This document shows positions 45,261 through 52,742 of a stretch of DNA of 64,000 bases, in pieces. Below the pieces are notes generated by a model. That model was not told the origin of the DNA, ran no database searches, and saw only the letters and a list, made by a program, of their open reading frames with translations. A program made the position numbers and the translations under genes. Origin of the DNA: JANNMJ01 sp031425525 (GTDB taxonomy: Bacteria; Bacteroidota; Bacteroidia; Cytophagales; Hymenobacteraceae); the NCBI GenBank assembly GCA_031425525.1, contig JANPJM010000044.1, forward strand, positions 1-64,000, written 5' to 3'. Every line of letters starts with the position of its first letter. Within the stretch, counting starts at the first letter, position 1.

Positions 45261-46118
45261 TCAGCTCGCGCTCAACAGGTTGTTGAACGCCTGCCAAATC
45301 GGGTTTACCCCGAACGTACGTCCTTCAAACGCCGCCAGCCAGCGAATGCCCGCCACGTTGACGGTAGCCAACGCATCGGCCAATTCGATGTAGTTGGGGC
45401 GGTTCGTGACGGGCCGGATGCGCCAACCCGCCGCCGTGGCCTGTGTCGAGAGCGCCGCCAGCCGCACGCCCGCCACGCACCCCGTGGGCTCCATGTCGGG
45501 CGTATATAACGTGTTGCCTTGCAGCCAGATAAGGGCCGACGAAGTAGCTTCCGCCACGAAGCCGCGCGGCGAGAGCAGGATCAGCTCGTCGGCGCCGCGC
45601 CGCTGCTGCTCCAGGGCGGCTTGGGTGTACAGCGCGGCGTTGGGGCCTTTCAGAAACGAGATGGGCGAAGGCGCCGTCGGCACCGATTCGGCTATATGCG
45701 CCCGCCCGGCGGGCGGGCCAGGCGTCAGCAACTCCATCGGTTCGGCGGTGGCCAGCCAGGAGGTGGCCGTGGTTTGTGGCGTGTACAACCCACGTCCTTC
45801 GCGCCAGACTTGCCAGCGGACGCGGGCTGTGCCCCGGCTCAGGCCATTGGCGGCCACTAACTGGCCGAGCCAGGTATGGAGACGCTCGAAAAAGTTTTCG
45901 GGCAGCGTAAGGTGCATGGCGGCGGCGCCGCGCCGGATGCGTTCGGCGTGGTGGCGCCACCAGCGGGGCTGCCCATCGAGGAAAACGATGGTCTCGAAAA
46001 AACCATCGTTATAACGGAATCCTCGGTTATCGGCACTGAGCACGACGGTGTTGGCCGGCACGAGCTGGTCGTGCAGCAAAACGACGGATGAGACGGAGGT
46101 ATCGACAGATTCAGACAA
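45261..46118 (-). CDS. Class IV aminotransferase (aminodeoxychorismate lyase-like)
   Basis: A 285-residue fold-type IV PLP enzyme. Landmarks: SADNRGFRYNDGFFETIVF, WRHHAERIRRGAAAMHL, FLKGPNAALYTQAALE (PLP region) and GFVAEATSSALIWLQGNTLY with TGCVAGVRLAAL. The set fits 4-amino-4-deoxychorismate lyase (PabC, folate synthesis) or a branched-chain/D-amino acid aminotransferase; the overall length favours the PabC-like group, but the subtype is not certain. Start is TTG 46118, since no ATG is near. It is head-to-tail between dprA and mtaB, both also on the minus strand. Confidence 0.82.
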   Translation of the reverse strand: MSESVDTSVSSVVLLHDQLVPANTVVLSADNRGFRYNDGFFETIVFLDGQPRWWRHHAERIRRGAAAMHLTLPENFFERLHTWLGQLVAANGLSRGTARVRWQVWREGRGLYTPQTTATSWLATAEPMELLTPGPPAGRAHIAESVPTAPSPISFLKGPNAALYTQAALEQQRRGADELILLSPRGFVAEATSSALIWLQGNTLYTPDMEPTGCVAGVRLAALSTQATAAGWRIRPVTNRPNYIELADALATVNVAGIRWLAAFEGRTFGVNPIWQAFNNLLSAS

Positions 46119-46196
46119 CGCAGTACATGCTTACAAGCCGACCTAAACCTGGGTCGGGGCAACGGAACAACAAAGCTGCAACTTCCAAACGCAACT

Positions 46197-47348
46197 TCAA
46201 ACTACTAACCGAAATACTTTACCGGGAAGCGCCCCCACGACGCCCGCCAATTCGAGGGTGAGCAGCGCGCCGGAAACGGTGCCCATCGGCAGTTGGGTGC
46301 GCCAATTGAGGCCGTCGATGTGGTCGGCGTAGTCGGGCGCGGCGAGTAAAGCGCGCAAAACAGCAGCCTCGTCAGACGAAAAATCGGCCAAAATCAGGTC
46401 GGGCGGCGCTACGGGGCGGCTGGCGGGGCCAGCCACCGGGTACAGCGCGCCGTCCCAGTTAAGGGCCGTCACGATGTCTTCGGCCGTGAGGCACGGCGCC
46501 GCTTTGGCGTCGCGGATGAACTGGTTGCACCCCACCGACCACGGTGCGAAAATATCGCCCGGCACGGCCAGCACCACGCGGTTGTAGTCGTTGGCGAGGT
46601 CGGCGGTGATGAGCGCGCCGCCCTTCGGCCCGGCTTCCACCACCACCGTCGCCTCGCTCAGACCCGCAATGATGCGGTTGCGCGCCGGAAACTGCATGCG
46701 GGCCACCTCCACGCCAAACGGATATTCGGTGAGCAGGGCGCCGCCGTCGGCGATGAGTCGGTCGGCGGTGCGGCGGTGTTCGGCGGGGTACAATTTATCG
46801 ACGCCGCCCGCGAGTACGCCCACCGTCGGCAGCCCGGCTTCGAGGGCCGCGCGGTGCGCGAAAATATCGATTCCGTACGCCATTCCGCTGACAATCACCG
46901 GGGTGTAGGCTGTCAGGCCGGTCACGATTTTTTCAGTGACGCGGCGGCCGTAGTCGGTGGCCTGGCGCGTGCCCACGAGCGCCACGGCACGCGGGGCGTC
47001 CAGATCGGCCGGTCCCTGGCAGTAGAGTAGGGAAGGGGCGTCGGGCAAATCGAGCAGCCGACGCGGAAAATCGGCGTTTTGGTACCACAGCACCCGCACG
47101 TTTTCGCGCTCGCAATGACGCACGATTTCCTCGGCCCGCGCCACGGCTTTGCGCAAGCCGCCGAGGGCGTCGGCGAGCCCCGCGCCGATGCCTGGCACCA
47201 GCCGCAATTTGTGTGTGGGCGCTGCCAGTACGGCTTCGGCCGAGCCGCAATAACTTACCAGTTGCCGTGTGAGCTTCGGCCCAATGCCCGGAATGAGCGT
47301 GAGGGCAATGGCGGCGGTAAAGTCGGTATCGGTCTGCGGCTGATTCAT
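46197..47348 (-). CDS. dprA: DNA-processing protein DprA
   Basis: A 383-residue DprA/Smf protein, which loads RecA onto incoming single-stranded DNA during transformation. An N-terminal HhH-type segment (LTLIPGIGPKLTRQLVSY) precedes the Rossmann-like fold with RAVALVGTRQATDYG, VSGMAYGIDIFAHRAAL, GVLAGGVDKLYPAEHR, LLTEYPFGVEV, FPARNRIIAGLSEATVVVEA and GCNQFIRDAKAAP. A C-terminal winged helix (DGLNWRTQLPMGTVSGALL) completes it. Often the only recognisable competence gene in Bacteroidota. Confidence 0.95.
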   Translation of the reverse strand: MNQPQTDTDFTAAIALTLIPGIGPKLTRQLVSYCGSAEAVLAAPTHKLRLVPGIGAGLADALGGLRKAVARAEEIVRHCERENVRVLWYQNADFPRRLLDLPDAPSLLYCQGPADLDAPRAVALVGTRQATDYGRRVTEKIVTGLTAYTPVIVSGMAYGIDIFAHRAALEAGLPTVGVLAGGVDKLYPAEHRRTADRLIADGGALLTEYPFGVEVARMQFPARNRIIAGLSEATVVVEAGPKGGALITADLANDYNRVVLAVPGDIFAPWSVGCNQFIRDAKAAPCLTAEDIVTALNWDGALYPVAGPASRPVAPPDLILADFSSDEAAVLRALLAAPDYADHIDGLNWRTQLPMGTVSGALLTLELAGVVGALPGKVFRLVV

Positions 47349-47356
47349 AGAAAAAA

Positions 47357-47427
47357 CGTAACGCCAGGCTCCTGGTTGGCGACCTAACGAGTGCGACAGG
47401 CTACACCAAGCAGGAGCTTGGCGTTAC
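47357..47427. repeat. Double-hairpin intergenic element (CCAAGCTCCTGCTTGG type)
   Basis: GTAACGCCAGGCTCCTGG...TTGGCG and CCAAGCAGGAGCTTGG...CGTTAC: each arm is nearly self-complementary and the two arms are also complementary to each other, with a 25-base connector. The same element in two versions is at 55961-56080. It fills the 82-base gap between merR and dprA. Confidence 0.75.
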
Positions 47428-47430
47428 TTT

Positions 47431-47766
47431 TTAGAGCCTTTCCTTCACTTCCAGCAAAAACTTCTTCACCCGTTCCAGTTTGCGCACGATTTCGAGGCGC
47501 TCGCGCTGCTGCTCGGTATTGTGTTTGAGCATCTCGCGAGCCCCTTCCAGCGTGTAGCCGCGCTCTTTCACGAGGTGAAAGATGAGTTTGAACACCTCCA
47601 GGTCGCGCACGGAGTAGCGCCGGGTACCGCCCTGCGTTTTGCGGGGCCGCAGCAACTCAAACTCCTGCTCGTAATAGCGCAGTAGGCCGGGCGTGACGTC
47701 GAACATCTGCCCGACCTCGCCAATGCTGAAATACTGCTTTTCGATGGGTTTTTCTTTGTAAGGCAT
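47431..47766 (-). CDS. MerR family transcriptional regulator
   Basis: ATG 47766 gives a 111-residue protein with the N-terminal MerR winged helix (YFSIGEVGQMFDVTPGLLRY then YEQEFELLRPRKTQGGTRRY, residues 11-50) and a coiled-coil dimerisation helix (LEIVRKLERVKKFLLEVKER). No C-terminal effector domain or cysteines, as in the short MerR proteins widespread in Bacteroidota. It is divergent from alaS across a palindromic element. Confidence 0.9.
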   Translation of the reverse strand: MPYKEKPIEKQYFSIGEVGQMFDVTPGLLRYYEQEFELLRPRKTQGGTRRYSVRDLEVFKLIFHLVKERGYTLEGAREMLKHNTEQQRERLEIVRKLERVKKFLLEVKERL

Positions 47767-47779
47767 AGCGAAGCGTAAT

Positions 47780-47859
47780 GTAGGGGGCGGGCCTTGTACC
47801 TGCCCGCGCGGTTCGAGTACGGGGCGTGCGGCACGGGCGGGCACAAAGCCCGCCCCTAC
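47780..47859. repeat. Double-hairpin intergenic element (GGGCGGGC-ACAA-GCCCGCCC type)
   Basis: GTAGGGGGCGGGCCTTGTACC and GGGCGGGCACAAAGCCCGCC form complementary arms, each with a local hairpin. The right arm recurs alone at 51157-51189. The element occupies the middle of the merR-alaS divergent gap, and its last bases TAC run into CTTTG, giving TACCTTTG (47857-47864), a -7-like box for alaS. Confidence 0.7.
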
Positions 47860-47935
47860 CTTTGCCGGACTATTTGCGAAGGTAGCGCAGCCTTCAAATT
47901 TGCGCTCCTTGTCTTCCGCTTTTTGCTCGAATTCC

Positions 47936-50614
47936 GTGATTTCCGCTTCCCACGTCCGCCAGCAGTTTCTTGATTTCTTCGCTTCCAAAGGCCACCAAAT
48001 CGTGCCGTCGGCGCCCATCGTCGTCAAGGACGACCCGACGCTGCTCTTCACGAATTCGGGGATGGCGCCGTTCAAGGATTATTTCCTCGGCAACAAAACC
48101 GCGCCCAACCCGCGCGTCGCCGATACGCAGAAATGCTTGCGCGTGAGCGGCAAACACAACGATCTGGAAGAGGTGGGCTACGACACGTACCACCACACGA
48201 TGTTCGAGATGCTCGGCAACTGGTCGTTCGGCGATTATTTCAAGACCGAGGCCATTGCCTGGGCCTGGGAGCTGCTGACGGAGGTGTACAAGCTGCCGAA
48301 AGACCGCCTGTACGTAACCTATTTTGAAGGTGATGCCGGCGACAACCTCGCGGCCGACACCGAAACGCAAAATCTGTGGCTGCAATACACCACGCCCGAC
48401 CGTATTTTGCCGGGTAATAAAAAAGATAATTTCTGGGAGATGGGCGACACCGGTCCGTGCGGCCCGTGTACCGAAATCCACATCGATTTGCGCGATGAGG
48501 CCGAAATCGCCCAAAAATCCGGCCGTGAGCTGGTAAATGCCGACCATCCGCAAGTCGTCGAAATCTGGAACAACGTATTTATGGAATTCCAGCGGCTCGC
48601 CGATAAATCGTTGGTGAAATTGCCCGCCCAGCACGTCGATACCGGAATGGGTTTCGAGCGCTTGATGATGGCCGTGAGCGGCGTAAAATCGAATTACGAC
48701 ACCGACGTATTTCAGCCACTGATTCAGTTCATTGCCCAGGCGGCGGGTATTGCGTACGGTGGCACGCAGCCCCCCGGCCCGTACAATCAGCAAAAATCAG
48801 CCGACCGTAACGAGACGCTCGAAAAAACCGACATCGCCATTCGGGTAATTGCCGACCACATCCGCGCCATTGCGTTCACAATTGCCGACGGACAATTGCC
48901 GTCGAACCAAAAGGCCGGTTACGTTATTCGGCGAATTTTGCGCCGCGCGGTGCGGTATTCGTTCACGTTCCTGAATTTCAAGACGCCTTTCCTGCACACG
49001 CTTGTGCCGGTTTTGGCCGAACAAATGCGCGGTATTTTTCCGGAATTGAAATCGCAGGAGGAATTTGTTTCGCGCGTTATTCTGGAAGAAGAAATTGCTT
49101 TCTTGCGGACGCTCGAAAGCGGCTTGCGGCGTCTGGAAGAAGTAATGGGCGACCAAACCGCCGGACAAATAGATGGCGCCACCGCGTTTCAGCTTTCCGA
49201 TACGTTCGGATTTCCGCTGGATTTAACCGAATTGATTGCCCGCGAAAAAGGCTTTTCTGTCGATACCGAAGGCTTTGCCCGCGCGCTGGAAGCCCAGAAA
49301 AACCGCTCGCGCAAGGCCGCCGAGCAGGCCCAAGGCGATTGGGTAATCGTGCGGGAAAGCGCCGAGCTACCCGTTTTCATGGGCTACGATGAACTGACGA
49401 CCACCGCCAGCCTCCTCCGCTACCGCGCCGTGACGACGAAGGAGAAAAAGCAGGAATATCACGTCGTCCTCGACCGCACGCCGTTCTACGCCGAATCAGG
49501 CGGCCAGATCGGCGACACCGGCTTTCTGGAAAGCGAATTGAGTCAGGTGCGCGTGCTCGATACGCGCAAGGAAAACGATTTGATTATTCACGTCGTGAGC
49601 GAACTGCCGATGGACGTGGAAGCCCCGATTACGGCCCGCGTGGATGCCGTGCGCCGCCAGATGATTCAGCGTCACCACTCGGCCACGCACTTGCTGCACG
49701 CCGTGTTGCGCGAAGTGCTGGGAACGCACGTAGCGCAGCGCGGCTCGATGGTGAGTGAAAAGCTGTTACGCTTCGATTTCAGCCATTTTCAGAAAGTGAC
49801 CGACGCGCAATTGCGCGAAGTCGAGCGCCTCGTAAACCAACGCATCCGCCAGCAAATCCCGCTCACGGAAGAGCGCGCCGTGCCCGTGGCCGACGCCAAA
49901 GCGCGCGGCGCGATGGCCTTGTTCGGCGAGAAATACGGCGACGCCGTGCGCGTCATCACCTTCGATAAAGACTTCTCCGTCGAACTCTGCGGCGGCACCC
50001 ACGTGCCGAATACCGGCGAGATCGGGTTCGCCAAAATCACGGCCGAAAGTGCCGTCGGCGCGGGCGTTCGGCGCATCGAAGCCGTCACGGCTAACCTCGC
50101 CGAAGCCTACGTACAGGAACAATTGCACCTGCTCGACCAGGTAAAAGAAGCCCTCGGCAACCCGCAGCACCTGCTGACGGCTGTGCAAAAACTGCACGAA
50201 GAAGCCGCCACGCTCCGCAAGCAACTCGAAGCCGCCGAAGTACAGCAATTAGCTGCGCTGAAAACCCAATTGCAGCAGGAAATTCAGCCACTCAACGGCG
50301 TTAATTTCCTGGCTAAAAAGGTACAGATCGGCAGCGCCGAAAGCCTCAAAACGCTGGCCTTCCAGCTTCGGCAATCCACCGAAAACCTCGTCCTCGTATT
50401 AGGCGCCGAAATCGACGGCAAACCGCAATTGGCGGTGATGCTGGACGATGAAATCGTCAAAGCCGGCAAGCTCAACGCCACCCAGATGATTCGCGAGCTG
50501 GCGAAGGAAATCCAGGGCGGCGGCGGCGGGCAGCCGTTTTTCGCAACGGCTGGCGGGAAGAATCTGGCAGGGCTGGATGCGGCGGTGGGGAAGGCGCAAA
50601 ACCTGCTCGCCTGA
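47936..50614 (+). CDS. alaS: Alanyl-tRNA synthetase
   Basis: GTG 47936 (VISASHVRQQFLDFFASKGH) is chosen as the usual AlaRS N-terminus; 892 residues. The class II catalytic core has LLFTNSGMAPFKDYFLG, HTMFEMLGNWSFGDYFK and HVDTGMGFERLMM. The editing domain carries HHSATHLLHAVLREV (HxxxH) and CGGTHVPNTGEIG (CxxxH) that hydrolyse mischarged seryl/glycyl-tRNA. A C-terminal C-Ala helix and GGGGQPFFATAGGKN end complete it. No lesions. A T-rich terminator follows at 50679. Confidence 0.97.
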   Translation: MISASHVRQQFLDFFASKGHQIVPSAPIVVKDDPTLLFTNSGMAPFKDYFLGNKTAPNPRVADTQKCLRVSGKHNDLEEVGYDTYHHTMFEMLGNWSFGDYFKTEAIAWAWELLTEVYKLPKDRLYVTYFEGDAGDNLAADTETQNLWLQYTTPDRILPGNKKDNFWEMGDTGPCGPCTEIHIDLRDEAEIAQKSGRELVNADHPQVVEIWNNVFMEFQRLADKSLVKLPAQHVDTGMGFERLMMAVSGVKSNYDTDVFQPLIQFIAQAAGIAYGGTQPPGPYNQQKSADRNETLEKTDIAIRVIADHIRAIAFTIADGQLPSNQKAGYVIRRILRRAVRYSFTFLNFKTPFLHTLVPVLAEQMRGIFPELKSQEEFVSRVILEEEIAFLRTLESGLRRLEEVMGDQTAGQIDGATAFQLSDTFGFPLDLTELIAREKGFSVDTEGFARALEAQKNRSRKAAEQAQGDWVIVRESAELPVFMGYDELTTTASLLRYRAVTTKEKKQEYHVVLDRTPFYAESGGQIGDTGFLESELSQVRVLDTRKENDLIIHVVSELPMDVEAPITARVDAVRRQMIQRHHSATHLLHAVLREVLGTHVAQRGSMVSEKLLRFDFSHFQKVTDAQLREVERLVNQRIRQQIPLTEERAVPVADAKARGAMALFGEKYGDAVRVITFDKDFSVELCGGTHVPNTGEIGFAKITAESAVGAGVRRIEAVTANLAEAYVQEQLHLLDQVKEALGNPQHLLTAVQKLHEEAATLRKQLEAAEVQQLAALKTQLQQEIQPLNGVNFLAKKVQIGSAESLKTLAFQLRQSTENLVLVLGAEIDGKPQLAVMLDDEIVKAGKLNATQMIRELAKEIQGGGGGQPFFATAGGKNLAGLDAAVGKAQNLLA

Positions 50615-50618
50615 TTCT

Positions 50619-50659
50619 GTCATTGCGAGGAGGCTTTGCGACGAAGTAATCTTCGTTTG
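50619..50659 (+). repeat. CATTGCGAGG-type element, single arm
   Basis: GTCATTGCGAGGAGGCTTTG then CGACGAAGTAATCTTCGTTTGG; nearly identical to the arm at 63443-63489. It starts four bases after the alaS stop. Confidence 0.75.
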
Positions 50660-50666
50660 GTTAGTG

Positions 50667-50674
50667 TAGCTTTG
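50667..50674 (+). promoter_or_regulatory. -7-like box between alaS and the AT-rich gene
   Basis: TAGCTTTG fits TAnnTTTG. If used, transcription would start near 50681, inside the terminator hairpin that precedes the next gene. No -33 element was found. Confidence 0.3.
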
Positions 50675-50678
50675 GGCT

Positions 50679-50712
50679 GCCCGTCAGCTATCGTGCTGGC
50701 GGGCGATTTTTT
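50679..50712 (+). terminator. Intrinsic terminator after alaS, close to the next start codon
   Basis: GCCCGTCAGC (50679-50688) pairs with GCTGGCGGGC (50695-50704), one G-T wobble, followed by GATTTTTT. The ATG of the next gene lies only nine bases after the T-run, so the hairpin is either the alaS terminator or a leader structure of the next gene, or both. Confidence 0.75.
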
Positions 50713-50721
50713 AAATAAGTT

Positions 50722-51141
50722 ATGAAAGAGCAAGATGAAATCAAGATCATTTTTGTCATCAATGGCAAAAAATACCTTGTCGATTTAGGAATAGCTTGTG
50801 TAATTGACCCAACTTTCGGGGACGCTTATCAACATTGTGCTTACGCTGAATTAATCCGGGATGACTTAGAAATGAATCTTGTGTTTATGGAGCAGGAGGA
50901 CTATAAAATGCTATCTGATTGGTGCTATGATTACATACAAGATGAATACAATTTAAAGTTGAAAAAATACTTAGAATCTGATGAATTTAAAAGGAGTGAT
51001 GGTTACAAACAATGGAAAAAAGAAAAAGAGGCAGAAGACTACGCGAACATGCAATCTAGAGTGGACAATGAGCGCGCGAGTAGCTTGCGAGATGCGTTTG
51101 AAGGTGATTATAATACATATTGGGAGAGTCAAGGACAATAG
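50722..51141 (+). CDS. AT-rich gene for hypothetical acidic protein
   Basis: A 139-residue product, soluble, rich in aspartate, glutamate, tyrosine and lysine: VINGKKYLVDLGIACVIDP, YAELIRDDLEMNLVFMEQED, YDYIQDEYNLKLKKYLES, then a helical charged tail. The gene is clearly more AT-rich than everything around it (codons AAA, TTA, ATT, AAT), which suggests horizontal acquisition. No domain recognised; no neighbour in the same operon. Confidence 0.7.
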   Translation: MKEQDEIKIIFVINGKKYLVDLGIACVIDPTFGDAYQHCAYAELIRDDLEMNLVFMEQEDYKMLSDWCYDYIQDEYNLKLKKYLESDEFKRSDGYKQWKKEKEAEDYANMQSRVDNERASSLRDAFEGDYNTYWESQGQ

Positions 51142-51156
51142 TATCATATCTGCTCA

Positions 51157-51189
51157 CGCCGCACGGGCGGGCACAAGGCCCGCCCCTAC
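51157..51189. repeat. GGGCGGGC-type element, right arm only
   Basis: GCACGGGCGGGCACAAGGC...CCCGCCCCTAC matches the right arm at 47830-47859 with one difference; the left arm is missing. Confidence 0.7.
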
Positions 51190-51218
51190 ATTGCGATTGC
51201 ATTCTGTAGATTTGATCT

Positions 51219-51383
51219 ATGACCCGGCTCGACCAACTGAAAGAACTAATCCTGAGCCTAACCCCCGAAGAGTTCGCGGCCTTCTGCAAATGGTACGATA
51301 CGTTCAGGCCAAAAGAACGGGAGGAGCAGATGGCAGCCGCAGCCGCTGTACAGGTCGGTAGGTGTAATAAGCTGGTCGGGTAA
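51219..51383 (+). CDS. 54-aa antitoxin-like remnant
   Basis: ATG 51219 encodes 54 residues: LKELILSLTPEEFAAFCKWY then DTFRPKEREEQ and a short tail ending NKLVG. The pattern (two leading helices, an F-x-x-F-x-x-W-Y block, then an acidic helix and a G-x-L-D-K-L-like end) resembles the small type II antitoxins of about 70 residues found before ParE/RelE toxins. It is degenerate at the end and has no toxin partner directly behind; an intact pair starts 86 bases downstream. Confidence 0.4.
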   Translation: MTRLDQLKELILSLTPEEFAAFCKWYDTFRPKEREEQMAAAAAVQVGRCNKLVG

Positions 51384-51469
51384 GCGCGGACGGAGATATA
51401 GTAGCCAGCTACTGTGTGAAATAGCGGAGAGTCACCGAACCTTTCGCCACTCCTTCGCATCTTTGAGCT

Positions 51470-51763
51470 ATGCGCCAACTCACCATCACCGTCCCCGAAG
51501 ATCGTATCCGCCGGATTCAGAAGCTTTTGCGGCAGGAGCCAGGTGTTACCGTCAGCCGCTCACGGCCGGTGGAGCAGACCGCTAAGCCGCCTCAAAAGAA
51601 AAAACTCACCCGTAAGCAGCAAGAGTGGGTCGATGATTTGAAACAGGCGTTGGTGGACGTAGAGCGCGCCGAGCGGGGTGAAATACAGTTGCGTCCAATT
51701 GAGGAATTGTTACTGGAATTGGATGCTGAACACGAAAAACACTGGGGCTCAACCAAAAAATGA
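51470..51763 (+). CDS. Antitoxin of a RelE-type toxin-antitoxin pair
   Basis: A 97-residue protein beginning with RQLTITVPEDRIRRIQKLLR, a strand-helix like antitoxin DNA-binding domains, followed by a lysine-rich linker and a long acidic C-terminal helix (GEIQLRPIEELLLELDAEHE) suited to cover a toxin. Its ATG-to-stop overlaps the next gene by four bases (51760-51763). By context it neutralises the toxin and represses the operon. Family not identified beyond that. Confidence 0.75.
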   Translation: MRQLTITVPEDRIRRIQKLLRQEPGVTVSRSRPVEQTAKPPQKKKLTRKQQEWVDDLKQALVDVERAERGEIQLRPIEELLLELDAEHEKHWGSTKK

Positions 51764-52110
51764 GCGCCTTTACGCTTCAAGAAGGCCCAGATTTTGGTCG
51801 GCAAGCCAAGCGGCTGACCAAGAAATATTTTTCATTTCGGTCTGACCTTCGGGCACTGGTTGTTTCCCTGACGGAGAATCCGTTGCAGGGCGTCGCGTTG
51901 GGCCGGGGCTGCTATAAAATTCGCCTCGCCATCAGTTCCAAAGGGAAAGGCAAAAGCGGCGGAGCGCGCGTGATTACGCTCGTGAAAGTTGAAGCGGAGC
52001 GCGTGGTGCTACTCACTATCTTCGACAAGTCCGACCGCGAAAACCTGCTCGACGGCGAGCTGGATGCGCTGCTCGCCGAGGCGGGTTTGACGACGGGCGA
52101 ATCTTCATAG
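51760..52110 (+). CDS. RelE/ParE-superfamily toxin
   Basis: A 116-residue protein with the RelE-like core: FGRQAKRLTKKYFSFRSDL, CYKIRLAISSKGKGKSGGAR, VITLVKVEAERVVLLTIFDK, then SDRENLLDGELDALL. This is the HigB/RelE-related subgroup with the GKSGGARV strand, in which basic residues cleave ribosome-bound mRNA. It overlaps the antitoxin by four bases and its own end overlaps the stop region of the convergent DUF4268 gene by six bases. Confidence 0.85.
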   Translation: MSAFTLQEGPDFGRQAKRLTKKYFSFRSDLRALVVSLTENPLQGVALGRGCYKIRLAISSKGKGKSGGARVITLVKVEAERVVLLTIFDKSDRENLLDGELDALLAEAGLTTGESS

Positions 52111-52566
52111 CAACTCCTCGAATGCCCATTGGTAGCCGTGCCAAAAGGCATCGAGCCCGATCATCCGGGGCTTGAAAAAGGAAATGAGGCGCGGCCAATC
52201 GTCGCGTTCGAAGAGGTTGGCGCCGATGATTTCCTGCGAGATGCGGGCTAAGGTCTGGCCGTGGGCATCGTGGGCGGTGGCATCCCACGTCCATTCTTCG
52301 CCCAGGGCTTCTTCGAGGGCGGGTTTCAGCTCGCGGAACTGGTCGTAAAAAACCTCGCGCACGCCGGGGTCGGGGTGGGTGATTTCGATGGCAATGGACG
52401 CGCGGCGCTGGTCGGCGTGGAGGCGAAAACTGACGTGCTTGATGCGCGTGCGGTAGTTTATCCAGTGTGCAGGCTCGTCGCCGGCGGCGGGTACGGGGGC
52501 CATATATTGGCCCAGGGCAGTCCAGAAGGCTTGTCGGCGTTGAGCAGCTTCGGCTTTTGAATACAT
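52105..52566 (-). CDS. DUF4268 domain protein
   Basis: A 153-residue protein with the DUF4268 pattern: AQRRQAFWTALGQYMAPVP, HWINYRTRIKHVSFRLHADQ, IEITHPDPGVREVFYDQF, EEWTWDATAHDAHGQTL, FERDDWPRLISFFKPRMIGL. DUF4268 is often the C-terminal part of PD-(D/E)XK-type nucleases; here it stands alone. Function unknown. Convergent with the toxin gene. Confidence 0.85.
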   Translation of the reverse strand: MYSKAEAAQRRQAFWTALGQYMAPVPAAGDEPAHWINYRTRIKHVSFRLHADQRRASIAIEITHPDPGVREVFYDQFRELKPALEEALGEEWTWDATAHDAHGQTLARISQEIIGANLFERDDWPRLISFFKPRMIGLDAFWHGYQWAFEELL

Positions 52567-52610
52567 AATGGAGATGGTGAAGGGATTTGGGGAGATTGGG
52601 AGAATTAAGT

Positions 52611-52691
52611 TGTAGTGCGAACTTCAGTCCGCAGGTTGACAACATAACTGCTACGAGTAGCCGATAAACTGCGGACTGAAGTCCGCACTAT
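52611..52691. repeat. Double-hairpin intergenic element (GCGGACT type)
   Basis: GTAGTGCGAACTTCAGTCCGC and GCGGACTGAAGTCCGCACTA are complementary arms, each containing a GGACTtcAGTCC-like hairpin. It has the same frame as the element at 34118 but a different hairpin core. Confidence 0.7.
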
Positions 52692-52742
52692 ATTCGTTTG
52701 AATTGCCGCCGCGCAGCGCAAGATGGCAGCCCCAGCCGGATA

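Noticed and set aside
47900..47935. Earlier in-frame start for alaS at 47900
   Set aside because: It adds 12 residues not found in AlaRS; GTG 47936 gives the standard N-terminus.
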